Positions 14,476 to 21,686 of a DNA stretch of 29,807 bases are shown piece after piece (the stretch's first letter is position 1; the number at the start of each line of letters is the position of its first letter). Origin of the DNA: Caryophanales bacterium UBA7476 (lineage in GTDB: Bacteria > Bacillota_I > Bacilli_A > RF39 > UBA660). The notes under the pieces are model-generated. The model was given only the letters and a program-made list of their open reading frames with translations. It was not told where the DNA came from and ran no database searches. The DNA lies in assembly GCA_002477275.1 (NCBI GenBank), contig DLOU01000011.1:20959-50765 (forward strand). The letters run 5' to 3'. The translations under genes and the position numbers were made by a program.

Positions 14476-14979
14476 TTATTTTAAGTTATTTATATATTTT
14501 ATTATTTCTTCTTCATCTTCAATAAACTTTATTTCTATATTTTTGTCTAATTTTTTAGCAGTTAAAATTGGAAACCAATATTCTCCTTCTACTTCATAAC
14601 TTGTTACTTTAGGATCACAGAATATTACTATTTTTTTATTTTTAAATGCTCCATATATAAGTTCTGTTATACTTGCAATTGCTGAGTATTTAGTTAAGTT
14701 AACTACTAGTAGGTCAGCCTTATCTATTTGTTTTAATTCTTCTTCTACTACATTTTCACATACTGTTTTGTTTTTATTTTGTTTTTCATAGTAAAATCCT
14801 CCAATGTATTTTACATTTTTATTATTCTTAAGTACTATTCCGTTAGATGCATAAACTGTACTTTTAACATCTCCTACTATTTTACTTCTCATATCATCTT
14901 TTAACATTTCTAAAATGTTTTCTTCAGTTATTAATTCATGTCTTACTTTATAAGTTCCTGAGTAGAATAATTTAATCAT
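14476..14979 (-). CDS. Nucleoside 2-deoxyribosyltransferase-like protein
   Basis: A 167-residue protein with the core of the nucleoside 2-deoxyribosyltransferase family: YIGGFYYEKQ, a stretch ADLLVVNLTKYSAIASITEL where the Glu is the probable nucleophile, then IYGAFKNKKIVIFCDP. These enzymes swap or hydrolyse bases on 2'-deoxynucleosides or deoxynucleotides. The N-terminus FYSGTYKVRHE differs from the classical start, so the substrate may differ. The start at 14979 uses GGAGATTAA, which is also the end of pnuC. It fits a nucleoside and pyridine salvage role. Confidence 0.7.
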   Translation of the reverse strand: MIKLFYSGTYKVRHELITEENILEMLKDDMRSKIVGDVKSTVYASNGIVLKNNKNVKYIGGFYYEKQNKNKTVCENVVEEELKQIDKADLLVVNLTKYSAIASITELIYGAFKNKKIVIFCDPKVTSYEVEGEYWFPILTAKKLDKNIEIKFIEDEEEIIKYINNLK

Positions 14980-14980
14980 A

Positions 14981-15532
14981 TTAATCTCCTTTCATTAATT
15001 TTTTCCAGTTAATGTATGATAGTACTGCAAGTACCGTCCATATGATGTTTAGAATGAATAAATATATTGCTTGGTTTGGCAAGATAAAATATTCAATAGC
15101 ATAGAAAATATCGTTTATGAACCAGATTATCCATGTGTCTATTTTCTTCTTCATCATGTAGTATGTAGCAATTAAACTTGATATTGTTGTAAATGAATCT
15201 AATAATGGAAGTGGATCATCAGTTTTTCTCAAAATACAAAATAATACCAATGTTCCTAAAGCTATTAATAATGTATATATTATTTTTTCTTTTAGTTTTG
15301 CACTTGTTATTTTATTTATTTTTTCTTTTTTGCCCCAAAGAATAAATCCTACTACTCCCATTACTAAATAGATACTATTGTTAACTATATCTCCATATAA
15401 ATGATTTATACTTGAGAATATTATTAAGAATAGCATTTGCATGATGTAAAATAACCAGTTGCTCCTCTTATTTAGCATTACTAGTACTCCTTGAATTAGT
15501 CCTAAGGATGCACTTATTATTTCTATAACCAT
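14981..15532 (-). CDS. pnuC: PnuC-family nicotinamide riboside transporter
   Basis: A 183-residue integral membrane protein with about six or seven hydrophobic segments. It carries the PnuC signatures GDIVNNSIYLVMGVVGFILW and DSFTTISSLIATYYMMKKK followed by WIIWFINDIFYAIEYF. PnuC proteins carry nicotinamide riboside across the membrane for NAD synthesis. An upstream ATG at 15541 is too close to GGAG; the ATG at 15532 has the right distance. It is the first gene of a nine-gene operon. Two 21-bp palindromes sit at its promoter and the operon encodes an NrtR-like regulator, so NAD status probably controls it. Confidence 0.88.
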   Translation of the reverse strand: MVIEIISASLGLIQGVLVMLNKRSNWLFYIMQMLFLIIFSSINHLYGDIVNNSIYLVMGVVGFILWGKKEKINKITSAKLKEKIIYTLLIALGTLVLFCILRKTDDPLPLLDSFTTISSLIATYYMMKKKIDTWIIWFINDIFYAIEYFILPNQAIYLFILNIIWTVLAVLSYINWKKLMKGD

Positions 15533-15549
15533 ATCAATCATCTCCTTAC

Positions 15550-15570
15550 ATATAGTATGTTATACTATAA
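15550..15570 (-). promoter_or_regulatory. 21-bp operator O1 over the pnuC -10 (likely NrtR box)
   Basis: Minus-strand TTATAGTA-N5-TACTATAT with centre TAACA; the inner arms TATAGTAT/ATACTATA are a perfect palindrome. It covers the pnuC -10 element. It has the same half-site and spacing as O2 at 15591-15611, with 41 bp (about four helical turns) between centres. Both match the 21-bp size described for NrtR sites. Confidence 0.75.
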
Positions 15571-15585
15571 GTTTATACTTGTCAA
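15557..15585 (-). promoter_or_regulatory. pnuC: Promoter of the pnuC operon
   Basis: Minus-strand TTGACA at 15580-15585, a 17-base spacer and TAACAT at 15557-15562. The -35 is perfect and the -10 is weak (4 of 6). The -10 lies inside palindrome O1 and the -35 begins six bases from palindrome O2, so bound repressor would block polymerase. Confidence 0.75.
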
Positions 15586-15590
15586 TAGAT

Positions 15591-15611
15591 TTATGGTATT
15601 TTTTACTATAA
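15591..15611 (-). promoter_or_regulatory. 21-bp operator O2 upstream of the pnuC -35 (likely NrtR box)
   Basis: Minus-strand TTATAGTA-N5-TACCATAA with centre AAAAA. It is the same left half-site and the same 5-base centre as O1, with one mismatch in the inverted right arm. Confidence 0.65.
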
Positions 15612-15626
15612 GTTTAAAAATATAAT

Positions 15627-15653
15627 AAAAAAAAGATATTATTTCATATCTTT
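15627..15653 (-). terminator. Terminator of the transglutaminase-like gene
   Basis: Minus-strand AAAGATAT and ATATCTTT form an 8-bp stem with loop GAAATA, which includes most of the stop region of the gene; a run of eight T residues follows from within the stem end. Confidence 0.8.
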
Positions 15654-16709
15654 TTCTAGTTTTTTTGTCTTTTCTCCCATTATTAAATCTATAGAATATT
15701 TTCTATTATCAAATGTTGTTAATTGAAAAACTTCATCTCCGAGTAAAAGATAATAGTAGTTTTCAAATGATAATATATTATCAGGTTTAATATGTTTTAT
15801 TACTTCGTCTATACGATTTTCTTTTATTAATTTAAATAATTTTTCTCCTGGTATATCATAACTATAATTTTTAAATTTATATTTTTCTCTTCCTCTTCTT
15901 AATTTTTCTATGGCTTCTCCTACTCCATCTTCTAGTTCACCTGTAAATGGGAATCTATCTATTCTTTTATAATTATGATCATATACATATATATAATTTG
16001 AAAAATCTATTAGAAGTTCAACTAATTCATACGTTTCCGAATCATTAAATGATATTAAATTATATGCATGATTTTCACCATCATTTTCTCTTGTTTTTTC
16101 ATAACCTATCACTATGGCAGTATTAAATTCTAAGAAAGCTAAAATATTTTGTGCCATTAGTGCTATTTCGCTACACATTCCATTTCCCATGCCTTTAAAC
16201 CAAGAAAATTTATGTTCTTCAATTGGATCATAAAAAGTTGTTTCATTCTTATAGAACATTTTAAACATATCATCTCTTGAAATTTTCTCAAACCAACCTA
16301 AATAATTTCTTATAAAGTATAATATATAAACAAATAAATCATGCTCACTATCTACTCTTCTATCTTTTATGTATTTTAAGAACATATAGATGTATTCATC
16401 CGTATCTATATAATAGTAACTACCTGCATTTTCTGCAACTTTTTCTTTCGTATATGTTAAACCATATACCATCCTTGTACCTTTAGGAATGTATCCATTA
16501 TAAGTACATTGAAGATCAATTTCTAATGAATCATCTTCACTTTTATCTAGTAAGTCAAATGCTGATGGATTATAATCAAGTAAATATCCTATTGTATCTA
16601 TATCTTTGTTTATTTTTCTTGCATTTTCTTCTAATTCTTCAATTCTTAATTTTGTATATTCTTCTAATTCTTTATCGTCAAGTTTTTTTATTTTTTCTAA
16701 GATGTACAT
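15639..16709 (-). CDS. Transglutaminase-like cysteine-protease-fold protein
   Basis: A 356-residue soluble protein without a signal peptide. The middle has GMGNGMCSEIALMAQN with Cys179, then GENHAYNLISF with His214, then LLIDFSNY with Asp235. This Cys-His-Asp order is that of transglutaminase-like proteins, which can be proteases, amidases or crosslinkers. The N-terminal 70 residues are charged and helical (EELEENARKINKDID). The C-terminus is unrecognised. GTGGTGATA precedes the ATG at 16709. It has its own promoter (16731-16759) and terminator, so it is a single-gene unit. The target is unknown. Confidence 0.65.
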   Translation of the reverse strand: MYILEKIKKLDDKELEEYTKLRIEELEENARKINKDIDTIGYLLDYNPSAFDLLDKSEDDSLEIDLQCTYNGYIPKGTRMVYGLTYTKEKVAENAGSYYYIDTDEYIYMFLKYIKDRRVDSEHDLFVYILYFIRNYLGWFEKISRDDMFKMFYKNETTFYDPIEEHKFSWFKGMGNGMCSEIALMAQNILAFLEFNTAIVIGYEKTRENDGENHAYNLISFNDSETYELVELLIDFSNYIYVYDHNYKRIDRFPFTGELEDGVGEAIEKLRRGREKYKFKNYSYDIPGEKLFKLIKENRIDEVIKHIKPDNILSFENYYYLLLGDEVFQLTTFDNRKYSIDLIMGEKTKKLEKDMK

Positions 16710-16730
16710 ATTATCACCACTTAGTTTTTT

Positions 16731-16759
16731 ATTATAGAATTGAGGCTCTTAAAAATCAA
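16731..16759 (-). promoter_or_regulatory. Promoter of the transglutaminase-like gene
   Basis: Minus-strand TTGATT (16754-16759), a 17-base spacer and TATAAT (16731-16736). The -10 is perfect. It begins a few bases after the stop of the upstream membrane-protein gene. Confidence 0.8.
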
Positions 16760-16762
16760 TAT

Positions 16763-17440
16763 TTATTTTACTTTATTCAATTTATATAAAACTAAACTAA
16801 TTGTATATGTTATTAAAAGCATTAATGGTTCAACGATAAATGCAGTTTTAACTCCACCCTGTACAAACCAGTACCAATCATAAACTGGAGATACTTTGTA
16901 GTTTTCCATATGAATTAGAATATTTGTTGTATAAAAAATCATATAAAAAAATGTTGGTATTAAACTATAAAAAGTATATTTTAATTTGATTTTATTTGTC
17001 TTTTCAAAGAATATGAAACTAATAATACTTAACATTGGTATTATCAAATGAAAGAATAAATTACTATTCATTAAAAGCGAAAATATTCCTCCTTCAGCTA
17101 TTATTCCTAAATATCCAAATACAACTAGAAATGTAAGCGTTACTCCTATTGTACCAGATAATTTTAATACATGATAAATAGTTTTTATCTCTTTTATTTT
17201 TCCTTTTAGTACTTTTATTTCTTCTATTAAAAAAATTAAAGAAGTTAGACCCATTAAAATATTTGAATCAACTGTATAGAATTTAAACATTCCAATTTTT
17301 GAAGATTCTAAAACAGTAGCATTCCCATGCATAAATTCAAAACCTGTAAACATAATTATACTTGCGATTATTGTAAATATAACTATTAAAATATTTAACC
17401 ATAATGATATTTTTAAACTATTTTTTTCTTTTTTATTCAT
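16763..17440 (-). CDS. Pr6Pr-like integral membrane protein
   Basis: A 225-residue protein with about six hydrophobic segments. Conserved-looking parts are GMFKFYTVDSNILMGLTSLI, GVTLTFLVVFGYLG, LLMNSNLFFHLIIPMLSIIS and VYDWYWFVQGG. The pattern F.YFT.dSN...G followed by a second SN.l.H.i.P is what I know from the Pr6Pr family, whose function is not established. A frame opens at 17452, but GGTGAAG is better spaced for the ATG at 17440. It lies in a short interval after the DUF2798 gene's terminator and no convincing promoter of its own is seen. Confidence 0.6.
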   Translation of the reverse strand: MNKKEKNSLKISLWLNILIVIFTIIASIIMFTGFEFMHGNATVLESSKIGMFKFYTVDSNILMGLTSLIFLIEEIKVLKGKIKEIKTIYHVLKLSGTIGVTLTFLVVFGYLGIIAEGGIFSLLMNSNLFFHLIIPMLSIISFIFFEKTNKIKLKYTFYSLIPTFFYMIFYTTNILIHMENYKVSPVYDWYWFVQGGVKTAFIVEPLMLLITYTISLVLYKLNKVK

Positions 17441-17474
17441 AAACTTCACCATCTTTACTTCATTATATCATAAT

Positions 17475-17500
17475 AAAAAGCAGACTAAAAATTAATCTGT
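17475..17500 (-). terminator. Terminator of the DUF2798 gene
   Basis: Minus-strand CAGATT and AGTCTG pair (one G-U) around an AT-rich loop and are followed by CTTTTTATTA. It starts right at the TAG stop of the upstream gene. Confidence 0.65.
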
Positions 17501-18040
17501 CTACTTTCTTTTAAATATTGTTTTAAATGTTTGTCTTATTAATGGTTGAATAAAGAAAAGCTGTGTAAAGTATGCAAATGGAAAATTAAAACATATTAAT
17601 TTTAACCAATTTGCAAGTAGTGTAAACATATTAAATCCTGAATAATATGGATAATATAACCATGCAGCTATAAAACTCATTACGGGAACCATTATAGCAA
17701 CTGTTGAAGTTATAACTGCTGTTTCAAATGTTACTGGATCAGTTTTCTTTATATCAAAGTTTTTACAAGCCATTTTAAATGAGAATGGTTGTCCTATTAA
17801 CATTTCGCATGTATATGCAAAACAAAGTTCAACTAGTACAACTGTCCATATTGGAAGATATCTTCCTAACATATATACTCCTCCAAGAGAATTTATTGCG
17901 GATATTACACTAGTCTTTCCAGTTATATTCATTAATGTAATTCCATTTACTACATATAAACTATAGAAAACATATGCATGTACTGTAACAAGTACAGTCA
18001 AAAATGCAAATATAGCTCTTTCTCTTTTGTTTTGTGGCAT
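17501..18040 (-). CDS. DUF2798 membrane protein
   Basis: A 179-residue protein with four hydrophobic segments in two similar halves: an opening MPQNKRERAIFAFLTVLVTV, a central WTVVLVELCFAYTCEMLIGQ, then FETAVITSTVAIMVPVMSFI and a basic end. The opening MP....E...F...M..GM/V and the repeated two-helix unit match DUF2798. The function is unknown. The start at 18040 has a very strong GAGGAGGTGA. It lies behind a long structured leader that ends in a terminator, suggesting control at transcript elongation. Confidence 0.75.
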   Translation of the reverse strand: MPQNKRERAIFAFLTVLVTVHAYVFYSLYVVNGITLMNITGKTSVISAINSLGGVYMLGRYLPIWTVVLVELCFAYTCEMLIGQPFSFKMACKNFDIKKTDPVTFETAVITSTVAIMVPVMSFIAAWLYYPYYSGFNMFTLLANWLKLICFNFPFAYFTQLFFIQPLIRQTFKTIFKRK

Positions 18041-18067
18041 ATTACTTCACCTCCTCTTTTTTGCAAT

Positions 18068-18138
18068 AAAAAAACACATGTATTTCAAAATGCTTTAGTT
18101 CCGTTATCAGATTTACAAGCATTTCGCTATACATGTGT
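18068..18138 (-). promoter_or_regulatory. Structured leader ending in an intrinsic terminator, possible riboswitch
   Basis: In the minus-strand transcript, ACACATGTAT (18129-18138) pairs with ATACATGTGT (18074-18083), giving 10 bp. An internal loop follows, then AAATGCTT (18117-18124) pairs with AAGCATTT (18088-18095). The 21-base tip can form TCTG/CGGA around ATAA. Seven T residues follow the outer stem, which therefore acts as a terminator. It does not match a riboswitch class I can recall. The RBS of the DUF2798 gene lies about 20 bases further on. Confidence 0.6.
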
Positions 18139-18165
18139 CGTCTAAATATTACAAATACCTATGTA

Positions 18166-18174
18166 ATTATATCA
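18166..18174 (-). promoter_or_regulatory. Extended -10 promoter of the DUF2798 gene leader
   Basis: Minus-strand TGATATAAT: a TG extension one base before a perfect TATAAT. The -35 region is poor (TTTAAA-like), which extended -10 promoters tolerate. It would start the transcript near 18159, about 20 bases before the structured leader. Confidence 0.65.
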
Positions 18175-18194
18175 TACTTTTTTTCTTTTTTAAA

Positions 18195-18539
18195 TTATTT
18201 TAATCTAAACTCAATTCCTACTATTTTTGAATTATCTACCTTTTCTTTTCCAAAAATATTATATAGTAAATCTTTAGTTTCATCATTTGTATAATTCATT
18301 AAACTATTTTTTACTACATATTTATTTTTAAATAACTCATCAATATTTTCAAAAATATACTTTTCTATAACTTCTACTGTCAACGTTTTATCACTGTCTA
18401 ATACAGAAAAAGTTATTTCATCGCCATTTTTAATTTTATCAGATTTTTCATTTAGTAATCTGATTTCAATAGTTTTGTTTCCTCTTATTATTTCATCGTA
18501 AACTTCACTATATATTTTATAGTTAAAACTATTTTTCAT
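18195..18539 (-). CDS. ASCH-domain protein
   Basis: A 114-residue single-domain protein. KTIEIRLLNEKSDKIKNGDE followed by ITFSVLDSDKTLTVEVIEKY is the ASCH/PUA-like barrel core, with the typical K..E.R......I..GD.I.F signature and a final IVGIEFRL strand. ASCH proteins bind RNA or modified nucleosides; a YqfB-type amidohydrolase acting on N4-acetylcytidine is one known member group. The size matches these small forms. The start at 18539 has AGGAGATA. It follows the frameshifted gene by 15 bases. Confidence 0.75.
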   Translation of the reverse strand: MKNSFNYKIYSEVYDEIIRGNKTIEIRLLNEKSDKIKNGDEITFSVLDSDKTLTVEVIEKYIFENIDELFKNKYVVKNSLMNYTNDETKDLLYNIFGKEKVDNSKIVGIEFRLK

Positions 18540-18554
18540 ATAATATCTCCTATA

Positions 18555-19147
18555 TTAACTAATTTTTTTTATTTTTACTTTATCTTTTTCTGTTTTTGAT
18601 TCAAATACTTCTATTCCATAATTACTAGCTATTAGTGTAAGAATATTTGCATTTAATGTTGGAAAGCCTCTTAATTCTATTTTTTCTAAACATTCACCAT
18701 TATTTTTATAAATGATGATAGTGCTTTTGCTTGTCTTATACTTGATATTTTAGAATTATTATAATTTATTACTAATTTTATATCGTGAAACATTTCTTTT
18801 CCTATTGGTAAATGGGAATACTCTATATTATCAATATTAACGTTTATTTGTTTTATTCTTTTGTGATCCTTATTTTTTTTAAAATCAAAAATATCATTTT
18901 TACTCATCCAAGTTAAATCCAGTACTTCTTTTTCATCATCTATATTATAATTTTTAACTATATTATAGCCTAATTCTTCATAATGTGATTGTTCAACACT
19001 ATTTAAATAATAATCATAACTATCAATTACATATTTTAGTGCAGATTTAATTAAGAATCTGTCTTCGTTATGTGATACTTCAAATACTTTACCATAATAA
19101 CAATATGGATGTTTTTTCTTTTCTTCTTCTATATCAAAATTTATCAT
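18555..19147 (-). pseudogene. Frameshifted conserved hypothetical gene
   Basis: The first frame (18686-19147) encodes 153 residues starting MINFDIEEEKKKHPYCYYGK, with a strong GGAGG site, and ends in an out-of-place tail SSFIKIMVNV. A second frame, offset by -1, is open from about 18760 and reads on through YKNNGECLEKIELRGFP and TLNANILTLIASNYGIEVF to a TAA at 18555. Joined, they give about 197 residues with strand-rich ends. A single-base deletion or insertion near 18700-18760 is the simplest cause; no classical slippery heptamer is evident, though reading error or programmed shifting is not excluded. I do not recognise the family. Confidence 0.65.
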
Positions 19148-19238
19148 ACCTTTGCCTCCTGGTTACTTATTATATTTTACTTATAAATAAAATTTAAACT
19201 ATATGTCTTATTGAATTATTATAGTGAGATATCTAAAG

Positions 19239-19799
19239 CTAAAATTTAATCTTCTTTTTTTGCTTTGAATAAGTTGGTAAAAGATCTTTTAGGATAAAAT
19301 CAACTACGACTTGATTTTCTTCATCAAAGAATACTCCATTTTGTGCTGAAGAATGATCTTCTGCTAACATTTGCAGAAGTCTTTCCTGATTTACAAAAGC
19401 AATTTTGAATTGTTCACTTATTTCACCAGATGTAAGATTCATATTACTGGCGTCTATCTTTTTAGAACATTTTACATAATAATAAATTGTACTAGTATAT
19501 CTTGGTCTTAAAGTTTCAGATCTATAATCATAAAAATCCTTATATAAAGTTTCTAATTCTAGTTTTTCTGTAAAATCTTCTGAATTTAATTCAATTCCAG
19601 TTTCCTCTTTTATTTCTCTTTGAATTGCTTCTATATTAGTTTCACCTTTTTCACACTTACCACCCGGAAAAATATATTTTCCGCCTTCATTACTAATAAT
19701 AAATTCTCCATTTTCATTTTCTATAATAGCACGCACTTTATGAAAAACTTGCCATTCTTCATTTGGAATTAAATTGTCTGGATTGATTGTAATTTTCAT
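19239..19799 (-). CDS. Nudix hydrolase
   Basis: A 186-residue protein with an intact Nudix box at about residues 47-69: GKCEKGE, then TNIEAIQ, then REIKEETGI, matching Gx5Ex7REUxEExGU. It follows FPGG, the usual lead-in. Such enzymes cleave nucleoside diphosphates linked to another group; this one could clean up nucleotides or sugar nucleotides. Unlike the NrtR-like protein at 11501, its catalytic residues are complete. The start at 19799 has GGAGGTAG. The C-terminal extension (VVVDFILKDLLPTYSK) is unremarkable. The substrate is unknown. Confidence 0.9.
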   Translation of the reverse strand: MKITINPDNLIPNEEWQVFHKVRAIIENENGEFIISNEGGKYIFPGGKCEKGETNIEAIQREIKEETGIELNSEDFTEKLELETLYKDFYDYRSETLRPRYTSTIYYYVKCSKKIDASNMNLTSGEISEQFKIAFVNQERLLQMLAEDHSSAQNGVFFDEENQVVVDFILKDLLPTYSKQKKKIKF

Positions 19800-19874
19800 T
19801 TATTCTACCTCCTTGTTTTATACAATAAAGAAACATATCTACGTAGTAAATGATACGAATTAGTTATTCTTTAA

Positions 19875-21350
19875 TTATTTTAAAATTCTTTTTTTACTAT
19901 CATTTTTATTATTATCGTGTTCACTAATAAATTCTTCTAGGTTTTCCTGTAAATGAGGTAGCGGTATTTCACCTTTAATTTGTTTTACAAAATTAAATGC
20001 TTTTGTTTCAGAACCTATAAGATTTGATATTAATTTTTCATTAATTGGTGAAATAGGTTGTTTATTATAAATTATTGATTTTTTATTAATGATTGGAATT
20101 ACTTTTCTTATCAATTCATCTATTAATTCAACTGTAAGATTTCCATCAATTATAGCAGAAAATAACTCTTCTTCATTTTTTAATATTTCTTCTGAAAAAT
20201 CACTATATCTATATCCTTTACGACTAATAAATCTCATTGAAAATTTATCAAAGTATCTTTCTGGTGCTATTCTTAAAGCATACAATCCATTAATCTTACC
20301 ATTATTTTTGTGTGTTCTGAAATCTACATAACATCTTTCAATTTCGTTTTCTTCATTTATCAATAGTTCTACAGCTATTGATGAATTATGAATTATAGGA
20401 CTAGTATAATTAATTCTTTTTCTTTTAGTTTCTTTTGAATGTAATATATTTATCTGATTTATTTTAATATTTGTAAAAAATGAATCCTCATTAATTTCTA
20501 ATAACTCTTTTTTGGAATTCTTACGACTTTTACTTTTCATATTAAAATTATTGTTTAAGATATTGTATGAAAATTCATAATCTACCCCATTTTTCAAATC
20601 ATGTGAATTTTTTGTAAAATCTATGATTCCATTTTTTGAAAAACTAATACTTCTGGATGATTTTCCAGAATTAATGTTTGTCCATATCATTGTTTCTACT
20701 TTACTAAATAATTCTGGTAATGTAACAGTTCCATTTTTTATTTCATTCATTAATTCTAAATCAAAATCATAGTATAATTCGTGTTTTCCATAAATTTGCC
20801 TCCAAGATTGTCCCCAATCTGTTAAATTCTTTTCTGTACTAATTATTTCTTCAACTAGTTTTGGAATTAATAAATTATTTTTTTTGTTTGTGCATGTATA
20901 GGTTGTTAAATTTTCATCATATACTCTTTTATGATATTTATAAGGATTAATCTTAGATAAATCTATATTATTAATTAAATTAATTTCAATCTTTTCTTTA
21001 TCAAAAAAATATAGTTTCAAAGATTCAATAAGTTGTTCTATTAATTCAATAATTTTTTCTTGTGAGTTAAAGCATTTTTCATTTAATTGAATTTCTACTT
21101 CTAAATTTCTTTCATCAGTTGATGTCTCTATATTAATTGCTCCTACACATCTATAGTTACTTTGAAGAATTAGATAACTTTGATGTTCACTTGATTCACT
21201 ATAAATTTTTGGACAATGTTCAACTGAATCAGCCATATCTTCGTTAATAATTCTTAATTTCTCTAAAAATTTTTTATATTCATCATTGTACTTTGCTAAA
21301 CCATAATAGTAATATTTATTACCATTTAAACTAATATTTCTATATTTCAT
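19875..21350 (-). CDS. Large protein with GNAT-like N-terminus, otherwise unknown
   Basis: A 491-residue protein I cannot fully place. Residues 1-160 look like a GNAT fold: MKYRNISLNGNKYYYYGLAK, then YLILQSNYRCVGAINIETST, then LEVEIQLNEKC and a helix IIELIEQLIESLKLYFF. The R-x-x-G-x-G loop is not present, so acetyl-CoA binding is doubtful. The remaining 330 residues are beta-rich, have a basic patch (MKSKSRKNSKKE, KETKRKRINY) and a FDKFSMRFISRKGYRYSDFS segment, and match nothing I know. The ATG at 21350 is 11 bases from GGGAGG; an in-frame TTG at 21359 is too close. No membrane segment is seen. A plausible promoter lies at 21378. Confidence 0.55.
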   Translation of the reverse strand: MKYRNISLNGNKYYYYGLAKYNDEYKKFLEKLRIINEDMADSVEHCPKIYSESSEHQSYLILQSNYRCVGAINIETSTDERNLEVEIQLNEKCFNSQEKIIELIEQLIESLKLYFFDKEKIEINLINNIDLSKINPYKYHKRVYDENLTTYTCTNKKNNLLIPKLVEEIISTEKNLTDWGQSWRQIYGKHELYYDFDLELMNEIKNGTVTLPELFSKVETMIWTNINSGKSSRSISFSKNGIIDFTKNSHDLKNGVDYEFSYNILNNNFNMKSKSRKNSKKELLEINEDSFFTNIKINQINILHSKETKRKRINYTSPIIHNSSIAVELLINEENEIERCYVDFRTHKNNGKINGLYALRIAPERYFDKFSMRFISRKGYRYSDFSEEILKNEEELFSAIIDGNLTVELIDELIRKVIPIINKKSIIYNKQPISPINEKLISNLIGSETKAFNFVKQIKGEIPLPHLQENLEEFISEHDNNKNDSKKRILK

Positions 21351-21377
21351 AATGTACAAAACCTCCCTTGTCTATCT

Positions 21378-21386
21378 ATTTTACCA
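21378..21386 (-). promoter_or_regulatory. Possible extended -10 promoter for the GNAT-like gene
   Basis: Minus-strand TGGTAAAAT: TG, one base, then TAAAAT (5 of 6). The -35 region is weak. It gives a short leader that includes the GGGAGG site. Confidence 0.45.
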
Positions 21387-21426
21387 TAAATCTATATTAA
21401 TATAAGTTTTTTTACTATTTTTCAAC

Positions 21427-21518
21427 AAAAAAATATCACTTATTAGAAAGTAATATTTTCTTTTGCCTTTTTTATAAATTTTATATATTTAAAACTCGAA
21501 CCATATAAGTTCGAGTTT
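21427..21518 (-). terminator. Two tandem hairpins with no gene feeding them
   Basis: On the minus strand the first hairpin is AAACTCGAAC/GTTCGAGTTT (10 bp, 21491-21518 region). The second is AAAATATTACTT/AAGTGATATTTT (12 pairs with one G-U, 21430-21459), followed by seven T residues, so the second is a good intrinsic terminator. The nearest genes are the start of the GNAT-like gene and the divergent ABC gene, so no coding unit ends here. With the possible minus-strand -10 TGGTATATT near 21600, this may be a short untranslated transcript. The rest of 21360-21686 holds only promoters; I see no further gene. Confidence 0.45.
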
Positions 21519-21658
21519 CATATCAATATGGTGCGATACAAGAGCCTATTTTGAACACTTATATCTATAAAGAACAACTAATAAATATCAGTTCTATATA
21601 TAATATACCATGAATTAATATGAATTTAAACAATTATTAATAAAATTAGCGAAAATAA

Positions 21659-21667
21659 TGGTATAAT
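21659..21667 (+). promoter_or_regulatory. Extended -10 promoter of the ABC exporter gene
   Basis: Plus-strand TGGTATAAT: TG, one base, then a perfect TATAAT at 21662-21667. The -35 region is AT-rich without a match. It predicts a start near 21674, which removes the ATG at 21666 and supports the ATG at 21687. Confidence 0.65.
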
Positions 21668-21686
21668 GTTTAATGGATGTGGTTGT

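Noticed and set aside
18068..18138. A known riboswitch class (preQ1, purine, TPP, fluoride, ZTP, NAD)
   Set aside because: Compared from memory with their core motifs and none fits; kept only as an unassigned structured leader.
21666..21686. ATG at 21666 as start of the ABC exporter
   Set aside because: It overlaps the TATAAT of the predicted promoter, so it would not be in the transcript.
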